Under the pieces are notes generated by a model. The model was not told where the DNA came from. It saw only the letters and a list, made by a program, of their open reading frames with translations, and searched no databases. Position numbers and translations under genes: made by a program. This document shows positions 37,475-37,876 of a stretch of 37,876 nucleotides of DNA, one piece after another (position 1 is the first letter of the stretch; each line of letters begins with the position of its first letter). This DNA comes from an uncultured Clostridia bacterium (GTDB lineage Bacteria > Bacillota > Clostridia > TANB77 > CAG-508), in contig CAMKBC010000006.1 of NCBI GenBank assembly GCA_946410665.1, forward strand, positions 1-37,876, in the 5' to 3' direction.

Positions 37475-37876
37475 CTATATATCTAAGTTTTGTACATATT
37501 TAGCATTTTCTTCTATGAATTTTCTTCTTGGTTCAATTTCATCTCCCATTAAGATTGAGAATATTTCATCAGCTTTTTCAGCATCATCCATTGTAACCTT
37601 TACGAAAACTCTCTTTTCAGGATCCATTGTTGTTTCCCATAATTGTTCAGGATTCATCTCTCCTAAACCTTTGTAACGTTGAATTGAAACATTATCTTTT
37701 CCAATTTCAATCATTGTATTATCAAGTTGTTCATCTGTATAACAGTAAACATCTTTCATTCCTTTTTTAGATACTTTATATAGTGGTGGTTGTGCTAAGA
37801 ATACGTGTCCTTGTTCAATTAAAGGTCTCATATATCTAAAGAAGAATGTTAATAATAATGTTCTAATATGTGCACC
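37475..37876 (-). CDS. gyrB: DNA gyrase subunit B, C-terminal part (N-terminus beyond window)
   Basis: [34 protein letters not shown] ... [24 protein letters not shown]; open to the window edge. Confidence 0.96.
   Translation of the reverse strand, partial: GAHIRTLLLTFFFRYMRPLIEQGHVFLAQPPLYKVSKKGMKDVYCYTDEQLDNTMIEIGKDNVSIQRYKGLGEMNPEQLWETTMDPEKRVFVKVTMDDAEKADEIFSILMGDEIEPRRKFIEENAKYVQNLDI

Overview
Low-GC chromosomal window, probably Firmicutes/Clostridia-like (inferred from AT-rich composition, strong AGGAGG ribosome-binding sites, DnaD/DnaI-type genes and a sortase-type surface protein). Housekeeping content: HD phosphohydrolase (edge), APH-like kinase, guanylate-kinase-like protein, aquaporin, UPF0104-type membrane protein, glutathione peroxidase, HerA-like DUF853 ATPase, ABC-F ATPase, HU, dCMP deaminase, SDR, ABC exporter pair, DnaD/DnaC-type primosome genes, gyrA, gyrB (edge) and six tRNAs. 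Non-routine content: (1) a reduced Gram-positive type IV secretion (T4SS) gene set split into two operons, one (+) upstream of dnaD/dnaC (small TM protein, VirD4/TraG, VirB2-like, VirB6-like, PrgI/VirB3-like) and one (-) between gyrB and gyrA (TraC-like N-domain protein, VirB4 ATPase, hypothetical protein), with no relaxase, integrase or cell-wall hydrolase seen in the window; (2) apparent non-NUG starts (AUU, AUA) on two of these T4SS ORFs; (3) a protein fusing a degenerate NRPS-type condensation domain to an HD-GYP domain; (4) a leader-peptide/alternating-hairpin region upstream of a methyltransferase; (5) two cassettes of poorly characterised genes next to tRNA genes (a HipA-like kinase plus partner, and a 695-aa unknown plus a 92-aa unknown flanked by near-identical terminator repeats). 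All calls are by eye from sequence and the supplied ORF track; no database search was run.
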